Assembly: GCA_934630375.1 (NCBI GenBank)
Contig: CAKTVQ010000013.1
Location: forward strand, 1 to 43,057
DNA length: 43,057 nt
Direction of reading: 5' to 3'
Source: an uncultured Collinsella sp.
Lineage (GTDB): Bacteria > Actinomycetota > Coriobacteriia > Coriobacteriales > Coriobacteriaceae
The notes under the pieces are model-generated. The model searched no databases, was not told the origin of the DNA, and worked only from the letters and a program-made list of their open reading frames with translations. The position numbers and the translations under genes were made by a program. Positions 29,004-39,513 of the stretch are shown piece after piece. Position 1 is the stretch's first letter. Every line of letters starts with the position of its first letter.

Positions 29004-29052
29004 TGGCTGGGACGTCCCGCGCCGCGCTCAGGTGTGTGGTTTTGATTGCGGG

Positions 29053-29081
29053 TTGGCAGGAAGATGCATTCCTGCTATCAT
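29053..29081 (+). promoter_or_regulatory. extended -10 promoter for rpsB-tsf
   Basis: TTGGCA (29053-29058), a 17-base spacer and TATCAT (29076-29081), preceded by TGC, which makes an extended -10. Transcription should start near 29088, so rpsB has a leader of about 135 bases. Confidence 0.75.
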
Positions 29082-29088
29082 TCATCGG

Positions 29089-29198
29089 GTTGCTTCACGG
29101 CAACAGGTTTTTATCACGCACGCGCGGCTACTTCATACCGTGGTGCCCGGGCTTTGGTAGCACATGTCCGGGTTGGTTTTGGAGGATGACCCCGCGCG
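29089..29198 (+). promoter_or_regulatory. structured rpsB leader, candidate S2 autoregulatory RNA
   Basis: Three pairings are visible. GTTGC (29089-29093) pairs with GCAAC (29100-29104). An all-GC long-range stem joins CGCGCGG (29121-29127) with CCGCGCG (29192-29198). Inside it, CCCGG (29146-29150) pairs with CCGGG (29168-29172). The rpsB ribosome binding site AGGAGG follows downstream. Leaders controlled by S2 exist in other bacteria; a match to a known class is not claimed. Confidence 0.45.
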
Positions 29199-29222
29199 GA
29201 GGCAAACCACAGGAGGTTTAAC

Positions 29223-29951
29223 ATGGCTACCAAGATTAATATCCGCACCCTGCTCGAGGCCGGCTGCCACTTCGGTCACCAGACCCGTCGCTGGAACCCC
29301 AAGATGAAGCCGTTCATCTTCGGTGAGCGCAACGGCATCTACATCCTCGACCTCAAGCAGACCATCCTCGACGCCGACCAGGCCTACACTTTCGTCAAGA
29401 ACGTCGCCAAGGGTGGCAATGTGCTGTTCGTCGGCACCAAGAAGCAGGCTCAGGAGGCCGTCAAGAACGCCGCTGAGCGCGCCAACATGCCTTACATCAA
29501 CCAGCGTTGGCTCGGCGGCATGCTGACCAACTTCGTCACCATCCGCTCCCGCATCAACCGCATGGAGGAGCTTGAGGCCATGGTCGAGGACGGCCGCATG
29601 GCAGTGCTCCCCAAGAAGGAGCAGGCTGTTCTCGGCAAGGAGCTCACCAAGCTTCAGACCAACCTCGGTGGCGCCCGCGACATGAAGGGTCTGCCCCAGG
29701 CTCTCTTCGTCATCGACACCAAGCGCGAGGAGAACGCCATCAAGGAGGCTCAGCGCCTGAACATCCCCGTCGTCGCTCTGATCGACACCAACTCCGATCC
29801 CGACGAGGTCGAGTACGGCATCCCCTGCAACGATGACGCTATCTCTGCTGTCACCCTTATGTGCGAGCTCATGGCTGACGCCTGCCTCGCTGGCTCCGGC
29901 AAGGAGCAGGTCTCCGAGGCCGAGATGGCCGCTGAGCCCAAGGCCGAGTAA
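29223..29951 (+). CDS. rpsB: 30S ribosomal protein S2
   Basis: S2 (242 aa) joins late in 30S assembly. The start [20 protein letters not shown], the block [20 protein letters not shown], the [11 protein letters not shown] motif, and LPQALFVID are diagnostic. The C-terminus is an Ala/Glu-rich tail ([12 protein letters not shown]). AGGAGG precedes the ATG by five bases. tsf follows after 45 bases, the standard rpsB-tsf pair under one promoter and one terminator. Confidence 0.97.
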   Translation: MATKINIRTLLEAGCHFGHQTRRWNPKMKPFIFGERNGIYILDLKQTILDADQAYTFVKNVAKGGNVLFVGTKKQAQEAVKNAAERANMPYINQRWLGGMLTNFVTIRSRINRMEELEAMVEDGRMAVLPKKEQAVLGKELTKLQTNLGGARDMKGLPQALFVIDTKREENAIKEAQRLNIPVVALIDTNSDPDEVEYGIPCNDDAISAVTLMCELMADACLAGSGKEQVSEAEMAAEPKAE

Positions 29952-29996
29952 ATCAGTCTTAGTTAATTCTTTTTCATCTCTTTGAAAGGAACCACA

Positions 29997-30866
29997 ATGG
30001 CCCAGATTACCGCCGCTATGGTCAAGCAGCTCCGCGAGATGACCGACTCCCCGATGATGGAGTGCAAGAAGGCTCTCGTCGAGGCTGACGGCGACATGGA
30101 CGCCGCTGTCGACGTTCTGCGCAAGAACGGCCTCGCCAAGGCTGCTAAGAAGGCTGGCCGCGAGACCAACGAGGGCGCTGTAGCCGCGTTCGTCTCCGAG
30201 GATGGCAAGACCGGCGCTCTGCTTGAGCTCTCCTGCGAGACCGACTTCGTTGGCTCCAACGCCAAGTTCACCGGCTTTGCTTCCAAGGTCGCCGAGGTTG
30301 TCGCCACCACCGAGCCGGCCGATATCGACGCTCTGCTCGAGAAGCCGATGGGCGAGGAGACCGTTTCCTCCGAGCTCACCGAGATGATTCACATCATGGG
30401 CGAGAACATGAAGATCTCCCGCTTCGCCGCCCGCAAGGCCGAGAACGGCGCTCTCGCTTCTTACATCCACATGGGTGGTAAGATCGGCGTCCTCGTCGAG
30501 TTTGCTTTCGAGAAGGCCGAGACCGCTCAGGCTGAGTCCTTCAAGGCCTTCGCTCACGACGTCGCCCTTCAGGTTGCCGCTGTCGCCCCGATTTGCGCTA
30601 CCCGCGATCAGGTTCCGGCCGAGACCGTCGAGCACGAGAAGCAGATCTACATGGCTCAGGCTGCCGAGTCCGGCAAGCCCGAGGCCATCCAGGAGAAGAT
30701 GGCTGTTGGCCGTCTGGAGAAGTTCTACAAGCAGTCCGTGCTCACCGAGCAGGAGTTCATCAAGGACAGCTCCCTCACCATCAAGAAGTACGCTGAGCAG
30801 GTCTCCAAGGAGCTCGGCGATACCATTACCGTCGTTGCCTTCGACCGTCTGGTCCGTGGCGAGTAA
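29997..30866 (+). CDS. tsf: elongation factor Ts
   Basis: Nucleotide exchange factor for EF-Tu. The UBA-like N-terminal domain (about 1-45) contains MVKQLREMTDSPMMECKKAL. The core has the TDFV signature in SCETDFVGSN, and two dimerisation subdomains follow with GKIGVLVEF and the FAHDVALQVAA segment. The length is 289 aa. I chose ATG 29997, since GAAAGGAA lies six bases upstream; a TTG at 29982 precedes that box. A strong terminator follows the stop. Confidence 0.97.
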   Translation: MAQITAAMVKQLREMTDSPMMECKKALVEADGDMDAAVDVLRKNGLAKAAKKAGRETNEGAVAAFVSEDGKTGALLELSCETDFVGSNAKFTGFASKVAEVVATTEPADIDALLEKPMGEETVSSELTEMIHIMGENMKISRFAARKAENGALASYIHMGGKIGVLVEFAFEKAETAQAESFKAFAHDVALQVAAVAPICATRDQVPAETVEHEKQIYMAQAAESGKPEAIQEKMAVGRLEKFYKQSVLTEQEFIKDSSLTIKKYAEQVSKELGDTITVVAFDRLVRGE

Positions 30867-30889
30867 ATAAGCTCTTGTAGCTGGTAATG

Positions 30890-30924
30890 AGCAGGCTGTG
30901 GGTTTTACTCACAGCCTGCTTTTT
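30890..30924 (+). terminator. intrinsic terminator after tsf
   Basis: AGCAGGCTGTG (30890-30900) pairs perfectly with CACAGCCTGCT (30910-30920) across a 9-base loop, followed by TTTT at 30921-30924. Confidence 0.88.
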
Positions 30925-30945
30925 CATGGCTCCCCGTTAAGCCTT

Positions 30946-30954
30946 TGTTATCAT
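30946..30954 (+). promoter_or_regulatory. candidate extended -10 promoter for pyrH
   Basis: TGT-TATCAT forms an extended -10 (hexamer 30949-30954), the same hexamer used before rpsB. There is no good -35, which extended -10 promoters can lack. It lies after the tsf terminator and 30 bases before the pyrH start, as expected for a new unit from pyrH to proS. Confidence 0.45.
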
Positions 30955-30983
30955 ATTGAGAGTCTAATTAAAGGAGGATCGCT

Positions 30984-31706
30984 TTGTCCGACATCCGATA
31001 TAAACGCGTGCTTCTTAAGCTTTCCGGCGAAGCACTGATGGGCGACGGCCAATATGGCATCGACCCCAAGGTTACCGACCATCTTGCCAAGCAGGTCAAG
31101 GAGCTGCTCGCCGTTGGCCATGAGGTCGGCGTCGTTGTCGGCGGCGGCAATATTTTCCGCGGCATGGCAGGTGCTGCCGGTGGCATGGAGCGTGCTCAGG
31201 CCGACTACATGGGCATGCTGGCAACCGTTATGAACGCGCTCGCCCTGCAGGATGCCTTCGAGCACAACGATGTTCCCTGCCGCGTGATGAGCGCTATCCA
31301 GATGAACGAGATCTGCGAGCCCTATATTCGTCGCCGCGCTATCAACCATCTGTCCAAGGGCAACGTCGTCATCTTCGCTGCCGGTTCGGGCAATCCGTAC
31401 TTTACGACCGACACCGCCGCGGCTCTTCGTGCGTGCGAGATCGGTGCCGAGATTCTGATTAAAGCCACCAAGGTTGACGGCATCTACGACAAGGATCCCG
31501 TCAAGTGCGCCGATGCCGTCCTTTTTGACAAGATTACCTATCACGAGGTTCTCGTCCGCGGTCTGCAGGTTATGGATTCCACGGCTACTGCACTGTGCCA
31601 GGATAACCGTATGCCGATTTTGGTCCTCAACATCGATGGCGAGGACACCGTCAAGCGCGCGCTCGCGGGTGAGCCCGTCGGCACGCTCGTCTATCAGGAG
31701 GATTAA
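30984..31706 (+). CDS. pyrH: uridylate kinase (UMP kinase)
   Basis: Phosphorylates UMP to UDP using ATP; an amino-acid-kinase fold hexamer. Typical segments: [16 protein letters not shown] at the start, [31 protein letters not shown], and [12 protein letters not shown]. The length is 240 aa. The start is TTG 30984, six bases after AGGAGG; no ATG precedes the conserved region. It leads pyrH-frr, a nearly universal pair, with 2 bases between the genes. Confidence 0.96.
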   Translation: MSDIRYKRVLLKLSGEALMGDGQYGIDPKVTDHLAKQVKELLAVGHEVGVVVGGGNIFRGMAGAAGGMERAQADYMGMLATVMNALALQDAFEHNDVPCRVMSAIQMNEICEPYIRRRAINHLSKGNVVIFAAGSGNPYFTTDTAAALRACEIGAEILIKATKVDGIYDKDPVKCADAVLFDKITYHEVLVRGLQVMDSTATALCQDNRMPILVLNIDGEDTVKRALAGEPVGTLVYQED

Positions 31707-31708
31707 GC

Positions 31709-32245
31709 ATGGCAGAGAACATCACCGCCCATATGGACAAGTCGCTCGAGTCCCTCAAGCATAACTTCTCCAAGGTTCGTACCGGCCGCGCCAATGCCAA
31801 CATTCTGTCCGACATCACCGTCGATTATTACGGTGTTCCCACGCCGGTCACGCAGGTTGCCGCCGTCAAGACCCCCGAGGCCCACATGCTGCTCATCGAG
31901 CCGTGGGACAAGGCGCTCATCAATGCTATCGTCAAGGCCATCGGCGCTTCCGATCTGGGTATTACCCCCAACTCCGATGGCACCGTCGTTCGTCTGCCGT
32001 TCCCGGCTCCCACCGAGGAGCGCCGTCGCGAACTCGTCAAGGAGTGCCGCGAGTACGCCGAGCAGGCCAAGGTGTCTATCCGTAACATCCGTCGCGACTT
32101 CAATAATAAGCTCGAGCGCGATGAGGAGCTCACCGAGGACGATGTCCGTCGCGAGCAGGCCAAGGTCCAGAAGCACACCGATGAGTATGTCGCCAAGGTC
32201 GAGGAGCTTCTGAAGGAAAAAGAAGCCGAGGTCATGGAGATCTAA
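31709..32245 (+). CDS. frr: ribosome recycling factor
   Basis: Splits the post-termination ribosome together with EF-G. It is 178 aa, slightly shorter than the usual 185, missing a few N-terminal residues. The helix-rich domain I shows SLESLKHNFSKVRTGRANA; the second domain has DYYGVPTPVTQVA, and the C-terminus holds VSIRNIRRDFNNKLE. The AGGAGG box is inside the end of pyrH. Confidence 0.97.
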   Translation: MAENITAHMDKSLESLKHNFSKVRTGRANANILSDITVDYYGVPTPVTQVAAVKTPEAHMLLIEPWDKALINAIVKAIGASDLGITPNSDGTVVRLPFPAPTEERRRELVKECREYAEQAKVSIRNIRRDFNNKLERDEELTEDDVRREQAKVQKHTDEYVAKVEELLKEKEAEVMEI

Positions 32246-32246
32246 G

Positions 32247-33041
32247 GTGCAATACGACGAGCATAAACTGGTCGAGTACTTTGCCGACGCCCCTGCGGGC
32301 GTCGGTTTTTCCGACCTTGACCTCAATAACATTCCGCACCATATCTCGTGCATCATGGACGGCAACGGTCGTTGGGCCACGTCGCGCGGTCTTGCACGCA
32401 CCGAGGGTCATAAGGCAGGTATCGTCTCGTTGCGCGAGATCATTACCGCCTGCGTGCGCCTGGGCGTCGACGTGCTTTCTGCCTATGCGTTTTCTACCGA
32501 AAACTGGAACCGTCCGCAGCATGAGGTCAACGTCTTGATGCATCTGTTTGCCAAGACGTTTATCGACGAGCTGCCGCTTCTGAAGCGCGAAAACGTGCGT
32601 GTTGTCTTTTTGGGTGACATTTCCGCGCTGCCCAAGAAGACCCTCGACGTTTTTGAACGCGGTCTAGCCGAGTGCGCCGATCACACCGGTATGACGCTGG
32701 CGCTTGCCGTCAACTACGGCGCGCGTGCCGAGATTACCCGCGCTGTCCGTCAGATCGTACTCGACGCTGCCGCCGGTAAGATCGATCCCGCTGCAATTGA
32801 TGACGATATGGTGGCTTCCCACCTCTATACCGCCGGTCTTCCCGATCCTGAGCTTGTGATTCGCACCTCTGGTGAGCTGCGCCTTTCGAACTATCTGCTG
32901 TGGCAGGTGGCTTATTCCGAGTTCTACGTCACCGATACCTATTGGCCCGACTTTGATCGTTGGGGCCTTGTCGACGCCATTTTGGCCTATCAGGGCCGTG
33001 ACCGTAGGTTTGGTGGACTGAGCAAGTCCGAGGAGGCTTAA
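32247..33041 (+). CDS. uppS: isoprenyl (undecaprenyl) diphosphate synthase
   Basis: A cis-prenyltransferase that builds the C55 lipid carrier for cell-wall precursors. The signature HHISCIMDGNGRWATSRG carries the catalytic Asp; HKAGIVSLREII, YAFSTENWNRP and the C-terminal ELRLSNYLLWQVAYSEFYV are also present. It is 264 aa with about 30 extra residues before the core. The start is GTG 32247, one base after the frr stop; the ribosome binding site is weak, so coupling to frr is likely. Its C5 substrate comes from the pathway that includes dxr and ispG downstream. Confidence 0.94.
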   Translation: MQYDEHKLVEYFADAPAGVGFSDLDLNNIPHHISCIMDGNGRWATSRGLARTEGHKAGIVSLREIITACVRLGVDVLSAYAFSTENWNRPQHEVNVLMHLFAKTFIDELPLLKRENVRVVFLGDISALPKKTLDVFERGLAECADHTGMTLALAVNYGARAEITRAVRQIVLDAAAGKIDPAAIDDDMVASHLYTAGLPDPELVIRTSGELRLSNYLLWQVAYSEFYVTDTYWPDFDRWGLVDAILAYQGRDRRFGGLSKSEEA

Positions 33042-33043
33042 TC

Positions 33044-33943
33044 GTGTCCGATCGTCCCAAGGCAACTGCTCCCAAGACGCCTGAGCGTAAGGCTGCCACT
33101 GCGGGAGCGCCTGCAGCGAAGAGCGGCACCGGTTCGTGGCTGGCGGGCTTTATTACCCGTGCCGCCGCCGGTATCGTCTACGCCGTTGTCTTTATCCTGT
33201 GCCTGGTTTTGGGTATCGTGCCCACGGCCATCTTTGTTTCTGTCATGAGCGGTCTGTGCTGCTATGAGTTTTTCCGCATGACGAGGCTCGATGGCAAGGT
33301 TGCCAATGAGCGCTTGGGTATCGCTGCCGCCGTGCTCTTTCCGCTCTCGGCGCTGGGCGATTCGATGCTGCTGAATGCCCTGCTTTTTGCCCTGATGCTC
33401 GCGGTGGGTATCTGGTATGTCTGGTCGCCGCGCACCCGTATCTCGGATGTCGCCGTGACGCTTATGGGTCCTATCTACACTGGCTTTATGCTGTCGGCCA
33501 TCGTGCTGCTGCGAGACGCCGTGCCCGGCTTTGCCGGCGCCCTGCTTTCGGTGGGCGTGTGCGCGTCCCTCTGGGTCTCTGATTCGTTTGCCTACATCGT
33601 GGGCAGCCGTATCGGCAAGCATAAGATGGTTCCCAAGATTTCTCCCAAAAAGAGCTGGGAAGGCTTTGTCGGCGGTATCCTGGGCTCGGTTTTGATCTGG
33701 CTTATCCTGTGGGCCACGCATTTCTATAAGCTGAGTCTGCCCTATGCGTTGCTGTGTGGCGTGGTCGTCTCCATCTTGGGTGTTATCGGCGACCTCATTG
33801 AGTCGCGCATCAAGCGTGGCGTGGGCGTCAAGGATTCCGGCAACCTTATCCCGGGTCATGGCGGCATGCTCGACCGTAGCGATTCGCTCATCTTTGGCTG
33901 CATCACCGCGCAGCTGCTCCTGATGATCGGAGGCGTGCTGTAA
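33044..33943 (+). CDS. cdsA: phosphatidate cytidylyltransferase (CDP-diglyceride synthase)
   Basis: Makes CDP-diacylglycerol from phosphatidate and CTP for phospholipid synthesis. A 299-residue membrane protein with about eight hydrophobic helices after a 25-residue polar, Ala/Pro/Lys-rich N-terminus. The C-terminal signature is clear: KKSWEGFVGG, then VIGDLIESRIKR, KDSGNLIPGHGGMLDRSDS. The start is GTG 33044, behind GAGGAGG. The stop shares a base with the dxr ATG. Confidence 0.95.
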   Translation: MSDRPKATAPKTPERKAATAGAPAAKSGTGSWLAGFITRAAAGIVYAVVFILCLVLGIVPTAIFVSVMSGLCCYEFFRMTRLDGKVANERLGIAAAVLFPLSALGDSMLLNALLFALMLAVGIWYVWSPRTRISDVAVTLMGPIYTGFMLSAIVLLRDAVPGFAGALLSVGVCASLWVSDSFAYIVGSRIGKHKMVPKISPKKSWEGFVGGILGSVLIWLILWATHFYKLSLPYALLCGVVVSILGVIGDLIESRIKRGVGVKDSGNLIPGHGGMLDRSDSLIFGCITAQLLLMIGGVL

Positions 33944-35130
33944 TGGCTCTTCAGACGACGTATGGCCCCGATGGGCGTCTCCGCGTTGCCATTCTGGGCT
34001 GCACGGGTTCTATCGGCACCCAGGCGCTCGATGTATGCCGTCAGCATGCCGATCGCCTTCAGGTGACGGCGCTGTCCGTCAACTCCAGCACTTCCGAGCT
34101 TGTTGCGGCTGCCCGTGAGTTCTCGGTTCCGGCGGTTGCCGTGGCCGATGCCGCTCATGGTGATGACGCCGTGCTGCAGGAGTTGCCCGCGGGCACCGAG
34201 CTCGGCGTTGGTGCGCAGGCGGTCTGCGAGCTTGCGTGTCGCGATGATGTCGACTGCGTGCTTGTTGCCATTGTGGGGGCGGCGGGTCTCGAGGCGAGCC
34301 ATGCGGCCCTGACTTCGAACAAGCGCCTTGCTCTGGCCAACAAAGAGTCGCTCGTCGTTGGCGGCGATCTGCTTATGCCGTTGGCGCAGCCAGGTCAGCT
34401 TATTCCGGTCGACTCCGAGCATTCTGCCATCTACCAGTGCTATTTGGGGGAGAATCCGCGCGAAGCCCACTGCATTTGGCTCACCTGCTCGGGTGGCCCG
34501 TTCTTTGGCCGCACGCGTGACGAGCTCGATCGCGTGACGCGTGCCGATGCCCTGGCGCATCCCACCTGGGCTATGGGCGCCAAGATCACTATCGACTCCG
34601 CCACCCTTATGAACAAGGGTCTTGAGCGTATCGAGGCTATGCATCTGTTCGACTGCGATCTCGATTTTATCAACGTCGTCGTGCAGCGTCAGTCCAAGAT
34701 TCACTCCATGGTCGAGTTCGCCGATGGCTCCGTGATGGCGCATCTCGGTGCTTCCGACATGCGTATTCCCATCCAGTTTGCCTTCTCGTATCCCGAGCGC
34801 TGGGATACGCCGGCTCCGCGTATCGATTTTCGCGAGCTGGGCCAGCTCACCTTTGATGCTGCCGACATGGATACCTTCCGCTGCCTTGCATTGGCCGAGC
34901 GCGCCGGTAAGACGGGCGGCACCATGCCGTGCGTTCTCAATGCCGCCAACGAGGTCGCCGTCGATGCCTTCCTGCACGATGCCTGTGGCTTTACCGATAT
35001 CGACCGCATTGTGGAGTCCTGCATGGATGCCCACGATACGCAGGCGGTCTCTTCGTTTGAGCAGCTCCGCGAAATCGATTCCTGGGCGCGCGCAAAGGCT
35101 GCACAGGTTCTCGCTGCAACCCGTTCCTAA
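33943..35130 (+). CDS. dxr: 1-deoxy-D-xylulose 5-phosphate reductoisomerase
   Basis: Second step of the MEP isoprenoid pathway: rearranges and reduces DXP to MEP with NADPH and a divalent metal. The NADPH loop is LGCTGSIGTQALDVC near residue 15; the metal and substrate residues lie in VDSEHSAIYQC and the MNKGLERIEAMHLF region. The C-terminal helical domain is complete; the length is 395 aa. Overlap with cdsA (TAATG) shows coupling. dxr-rseP-ispG is a common gene order. Confidence 0.96.
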   Translation: MALQTTYGPDGRLRVAILGCTGSIGTQALDVCRQHADRLQVTALSVNSSTSELVAAAREFSVPAVAVADAAHGDDAVLQELPAGTELGVGAQAVCELACRDDVDCVLVAIVGAAGLEASHAALTSNKRLALANKESLVVGGDLLMPLAQPGQLIPVDSEHSAIYQCYLGENPREAHCIWLTCSGGPFFGRTRDELDRVTRADALAHPTWAMGAKITIDSATLMNKGLERIEAMHLFDCDLDFINVVVQRQSKIHSMVEFADGSVMAHLGASDMRIPIQFAFSYPERWDTPAPRIDFRELGQLTFDAADMDTFRCLALAERAGKTGGTMPCVLNAANEVAVDAFLHDACGFTDIDRIVESCMDAHDTQAVSSFEQLREIDSWARAKAAQVLAATRS

Positions 35131-35155
35131 CCCATAAGGATTGCTTTTTCGTTTT

Positions 35156-36517
35156 ATGGATACCGTTTTGAGCGTTCTCTCATCGATCTTTTGGGGTCTT
35201 CTGATGCTTTCCGTCCTCGTGTTTTTGCACGAGGGCGGCCACTTTTTGGCGGCGCGTGCCTGCGGTGTCCGCGTGACCGAGTTCTTTTTGGGTCTGCCGT
35301 GCCGCTTTGACATCCATCACACGTCGCGTCGCATCGGCACCAAGTTCGGTGTGACCCCGCTGTTGCTAGGTGGCTATGCCGCCATCTGCGGTATGGACCC
35401 GACCAACGTCTCGTGTGCCGATCGCGTTCTGGCGGCCATCTATCGCCATGGTCGCGTGACGGTGGCCGACCTTGCTGTCGAGCTCGAGCTGTCCGAGGAG
35501 GAAGTGCTTGAGGCTTGCGCGCTGCTGCTGGGCTGGGGTTCCATCGCGCCCTGGTACGAAGAAGGGGAGAAGCCTTCGCCCAGCTACTATCCCACCAAGT
35601 ACCAGACCCTGCCGCGTGACGCGGCGGGCTATACCACCTTTGACGGCCGCCGGTTCGATCGCGAACAGGCGACTGCCGAGGGCGATGTGTGGGAACTGCC
35701 ATGCGGCGAGGCTGAGTTCCTCGCGCGTGAGCGCTCGCATACCTTTCTTGGCCAAGGCTTTCTCAAACGCGCTTTTATGTTGCTTGCGGGCATTATCGTC
35801 AATATTCTGACGGGCTTTTTGCTTCTTATGAGCATCTATTCCATCGCGGGTGTCACCGTGCCGGTGGATACCAACGTGATCGGTCAGGTCGACGAGGGTT
35901 CAATCGCCGCCAAGGCGGGCATCCAAGCCGGCGACGCGATTCTTTCGGTCGACGGTGCATCCTGTTCTACTTGGATGGACGTGTACGACGCCATCGGTAA
36001 CGCTGCGGGCAAGGACGATATCGCCATTGAATATGAGCGCGATGGTAAACAGCTTTCTACGTCGGTTGCGCTCAAAGAGGATGGGCGCTTGGGGGTTTAT
36101 GCCTCTACACAGGTGGTCCGTTTGGACCCCATCACGTCGGCTCGCCTGTCCTTCTCCTATGTCGTGCAGACGGCGGAGGGCGTGATGCGCTTACTGCAGC
36201 CGCAGCATACGATGGAGATTCTCGATCAGTCCACCTCTATTGTGGGCATTAGCGTTATGTCTTCGCAGGCGGCCGCTGCCGGCCCCGTCACATTCCTTTC
36301 GTTTGCCGCGCTCATTTCGTTCTCTCTGGGCTTTATGAACCTGCTGCCCATCCCGCCGCTCGACGGCGGCAAGCTGGTCATCGAGATCATTCAAAAGATT
36401 GCCGGTCGCGAGCTGCCGCTCAAGGTCCAGACGATCGTGAGCTATGTGGGCATCGCGCTCTTTGCGTTGCTGTTTGTCTATATGCTTCGTTCCGACATCC
36501 TTCGATTTATTCTGTAG
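35156..36517 (+). CDS. rseP: RseP/RasP-like site-2 protease with a winged-helix-like insert
   Basis: An intramembrane zinc protease that releases regulators by cutting inside the membrane. The zinc motif is H25-E-G-G-H29 in the first helix, a PDZ domain lies at about 236-300, and the C-terminal NLLPIPPLDGGK provides the third ligand, D403. Between the first helix and the next (about 190-225) there is a roughly 105-residue cytosolic loop. Residues 87-140 of it read like a winged helix: ADRVLAAIYRHG, VTVADLAVELE, LSEEEVLEACALLLGWG. The start is uncertain: ATG 35156 is 15 bases past AAGGA, while TTG 35141 touches it. The protein is 453 aa from ATG. Confidence 0.92.
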   Translation: MDTVLSVLSSIFWGLLMLSVLVFLHEGGHFLAARACGVRVTEFFLGLPCRFDIHHTSRRIGTKFGVTPLLLGGYAAICGMDPTNVSCADRVLAAIYRHGRVTVADLAVELELSEEEVLEACALLLGWGSIAPWYEEGEKPSPSYYPTKYQTLPRDAAGYTTFDGRRFDREQATAEGDVWELPCGEAEFLARERSHTFLGQGFLKRAFMLLAGIIVNILTGFLLLMSIYSIAGVTVPVDTNVIGQVDEGSIAAKAGIQAGDAILSVDGASCSTWMDVYDAIGNAAGKDDIAIEYERDGKQLSTSVALKEDGRLGVYASTQVVRLDPITSARLSFSYVVQTAEGVMRLLQPQHTMEILDQSTSIVGISVMSSQAAAAGPVTFLSFAALISFSLGFMNLLPIPPLDGGKLVIEIIQKIAGRELPLKVQTIVSYVGIALFALLFVYMLRSDILRFIL

Positions 36518-36530
36518 GGGAGTGTTTGGA

Positions 36531-37613
36531 TTGTCTTTATCCCATCCTTTGCCCCGCGAGCTGACGCGCCCTGTGTACGTGGGCGACGTGCAGATCGGTG
36601 GCGGCGCGCCGGTCGTGGTTCAGTCCATGACCTGCACCGATACCGCCGACGCCCAGACGACGCTTGCGCAGGTGCGTGCGTTGGCGCAGGCGGGCTGCGA
36701 TATCGTGCGCGTGAGCGTGCCCACCGAGGCCGCGCTTGAGGGCTTCCGTACCATCTGTGCCGAGTCTCCGGTGCCGATTGTCGCGGACATCCACTTTAAC
36801 CATAAGCTCGCCATTGGCGCCGTTGAGGCCGGTGCTGCCAAGCTGCGCATCAATCCTGGCAATATCGGCGATTGGGCCAAGGTCGACGCGGTAATCGACG
36901 CCGCGGGTGCAGCGGGTTGTGCGATTCGTATTGGCGTCAATGCCGGTTCGCTTGAGCAGGACATCGCCGAGCGCGAAGACCTTACGCAGCCCGAAAAGCT
37001 CGTGATGTCGAGCGAGCGCTTCGTCAGACACTTTGAGGACCGTGGCTTTACCAACATTGTGCTTTCTGCCAAGGCCCATAGCGTGCAGACGACGCTTGAT
37101 ACCTATCGCGCGCTGTCGCGTGAGATTCCGCACGTTCCGCTTCATCTTGGTGTGACCGAGGCAGGTACCAAGCTGCAGGGCACCATCAAGAGCTCCGTGG
37201 GTCTTGGCATTCTGCTGTCCGAGGGCATCGGTGACACCATGCGCGTCTCGCTCACGGCCGATCCGGTCGAGGAGCCGCCGGTTGCCTGGGGAATTCTGCA
37301 GTCGCTGGGATTGCGCCGTCGTGGTCCCGAGATCGTCTCGTGCCCCACGTGTGCCCGCTGCCAGGTCAACCTGATTCCCATCGCCGAGGAAGTCACCGAG
37401 CGGCTTAAGAACTACAGCGCGCCGCTTTCGATTGCCGTCATGGGATGTGCCGTAAACGGCCCTGGCGAGGCATCTGATGCCGACCTAGGCGTTGCCTGCG
37501 GACGAGGTCAGGGCCTGCTCTTTTCGCACGGCCAGATCATTGGTAAAGTAGCTGAGGATCAAATTGTCGACGCGCTCATGGCCGAGGTCGACAAGCTTAT
37601 TGAGGAGAAATAA
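36531..37613 (+). CDS. ispG: 4-hydroxy-3-methylbut-2-en-1-yl diphosphate synthase
   Basis: Late MEP-pathway enzyme that reduces MEcPP to HMBPP with a [4Fe-4S] cluster. The cluster ligands are C271, C274 and C306, with E313 in GCAVNGPGEA, each one position from the E. coli numbering. The TIM barrel shows VQSMTCTDTADAQTTLAQV and LRINPGNIG. I set the start at TTG 36531, eight bases after GGGGAG, giving 360 aa; the longer reading from 36444 runs back into rseP and adds non-family residues. proS begins at the base after its stop. Confidence 0.95.
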   Translation: MSLSHPLPRELTRPVYVGDVQIGGGAPVVVQSMTCTDTADAQTTLAQVRALAQAGCDIVRVSVPTEAALEGFRTICAESPVPIVADIHFNHKLAIGAVEAGAAKLRINPGNIGDWAKVDAVIDAAGAAGCAIRIGVNAGSLEQDIAEREDLTQPEKLVMSSERFVRHFEDRGFTNIVLSAKAHSVQTTLDTYRALSREIPHVPLHLGVTEAGTKLQGTIKSSVGLGILLSEGIGDTMRVSLTADPVEEPPVAWGILQSLGLRRRGPEIVSCPTCARCQVNLIPIAEEVTERLKNYSAPLSIAVMGCAVNGPGEASDADLGVACGRGQGLLFSHGQIIGKVAEDQIVDALMAEVDKLIEEK

Positions 37614-39335
<1,722 letters not shown>

Positions 39336-39367
39336 TCGACGGCATCGCCGATAGCTGTATTTCGGGG

Positions 39368-39413
39368 CGGTCCCGCATTTCTCCAAACAGGGGAGATACG
39401 GGACCGTTCTTTT
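39368..39413 (+). terminator. intrinsic terminator after proS
   Basis: A 17-position stem (39368-39384 with 39390-39406) beginning CGGTCCCG and ending CGGGACCG, with one C/A mismatch and two T-G wobbles, closes an AAACA loop. TTCTTTT follows. Confidence 0.85.
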
Positions 39414-39442
39414 GCTCATCAATATATTCGAATCCTAAAAGG

Positions 39443-39477
39443 AAAACCCCACAGCCCAAATGAGCTGCGGGGTTTTT
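39443..39477. terminator. bidirectional terminator between proS and the kinase gene
   Basis: AAAACCCC-A-CAGC pairs with GCTG-C-GGGGTTTT around an 8-base loop. TTTTT follows on the plus strand, and the mirrored A-run (CCTAAAAGGAAAA) gives a U-tract on the minus strand. It therefore ends transcription from both convergent units, backing up the proS terminator. Confidence 0.8.
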
Positions 39478-39513
39478 CCTTTGTGCCTCCGATGCGAATA
39501 AATCGCTCAGATA

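Noticed and set aside
29185..29220. An 11-codon leader peptide (ATG at 29185, TAA at 29218) before rpsB
   Set aside because: The GGAGG touches its ATG, too close for initiation, and the codons show no attenuation pattern. The region is better explained as structured leader RNA.
33856..35313. A 485-codon minus-strand open frame opposite dxr
   Set aside because: Shadow of dxr and the beginning of rseP; basic low-complexity translation and no start signal.
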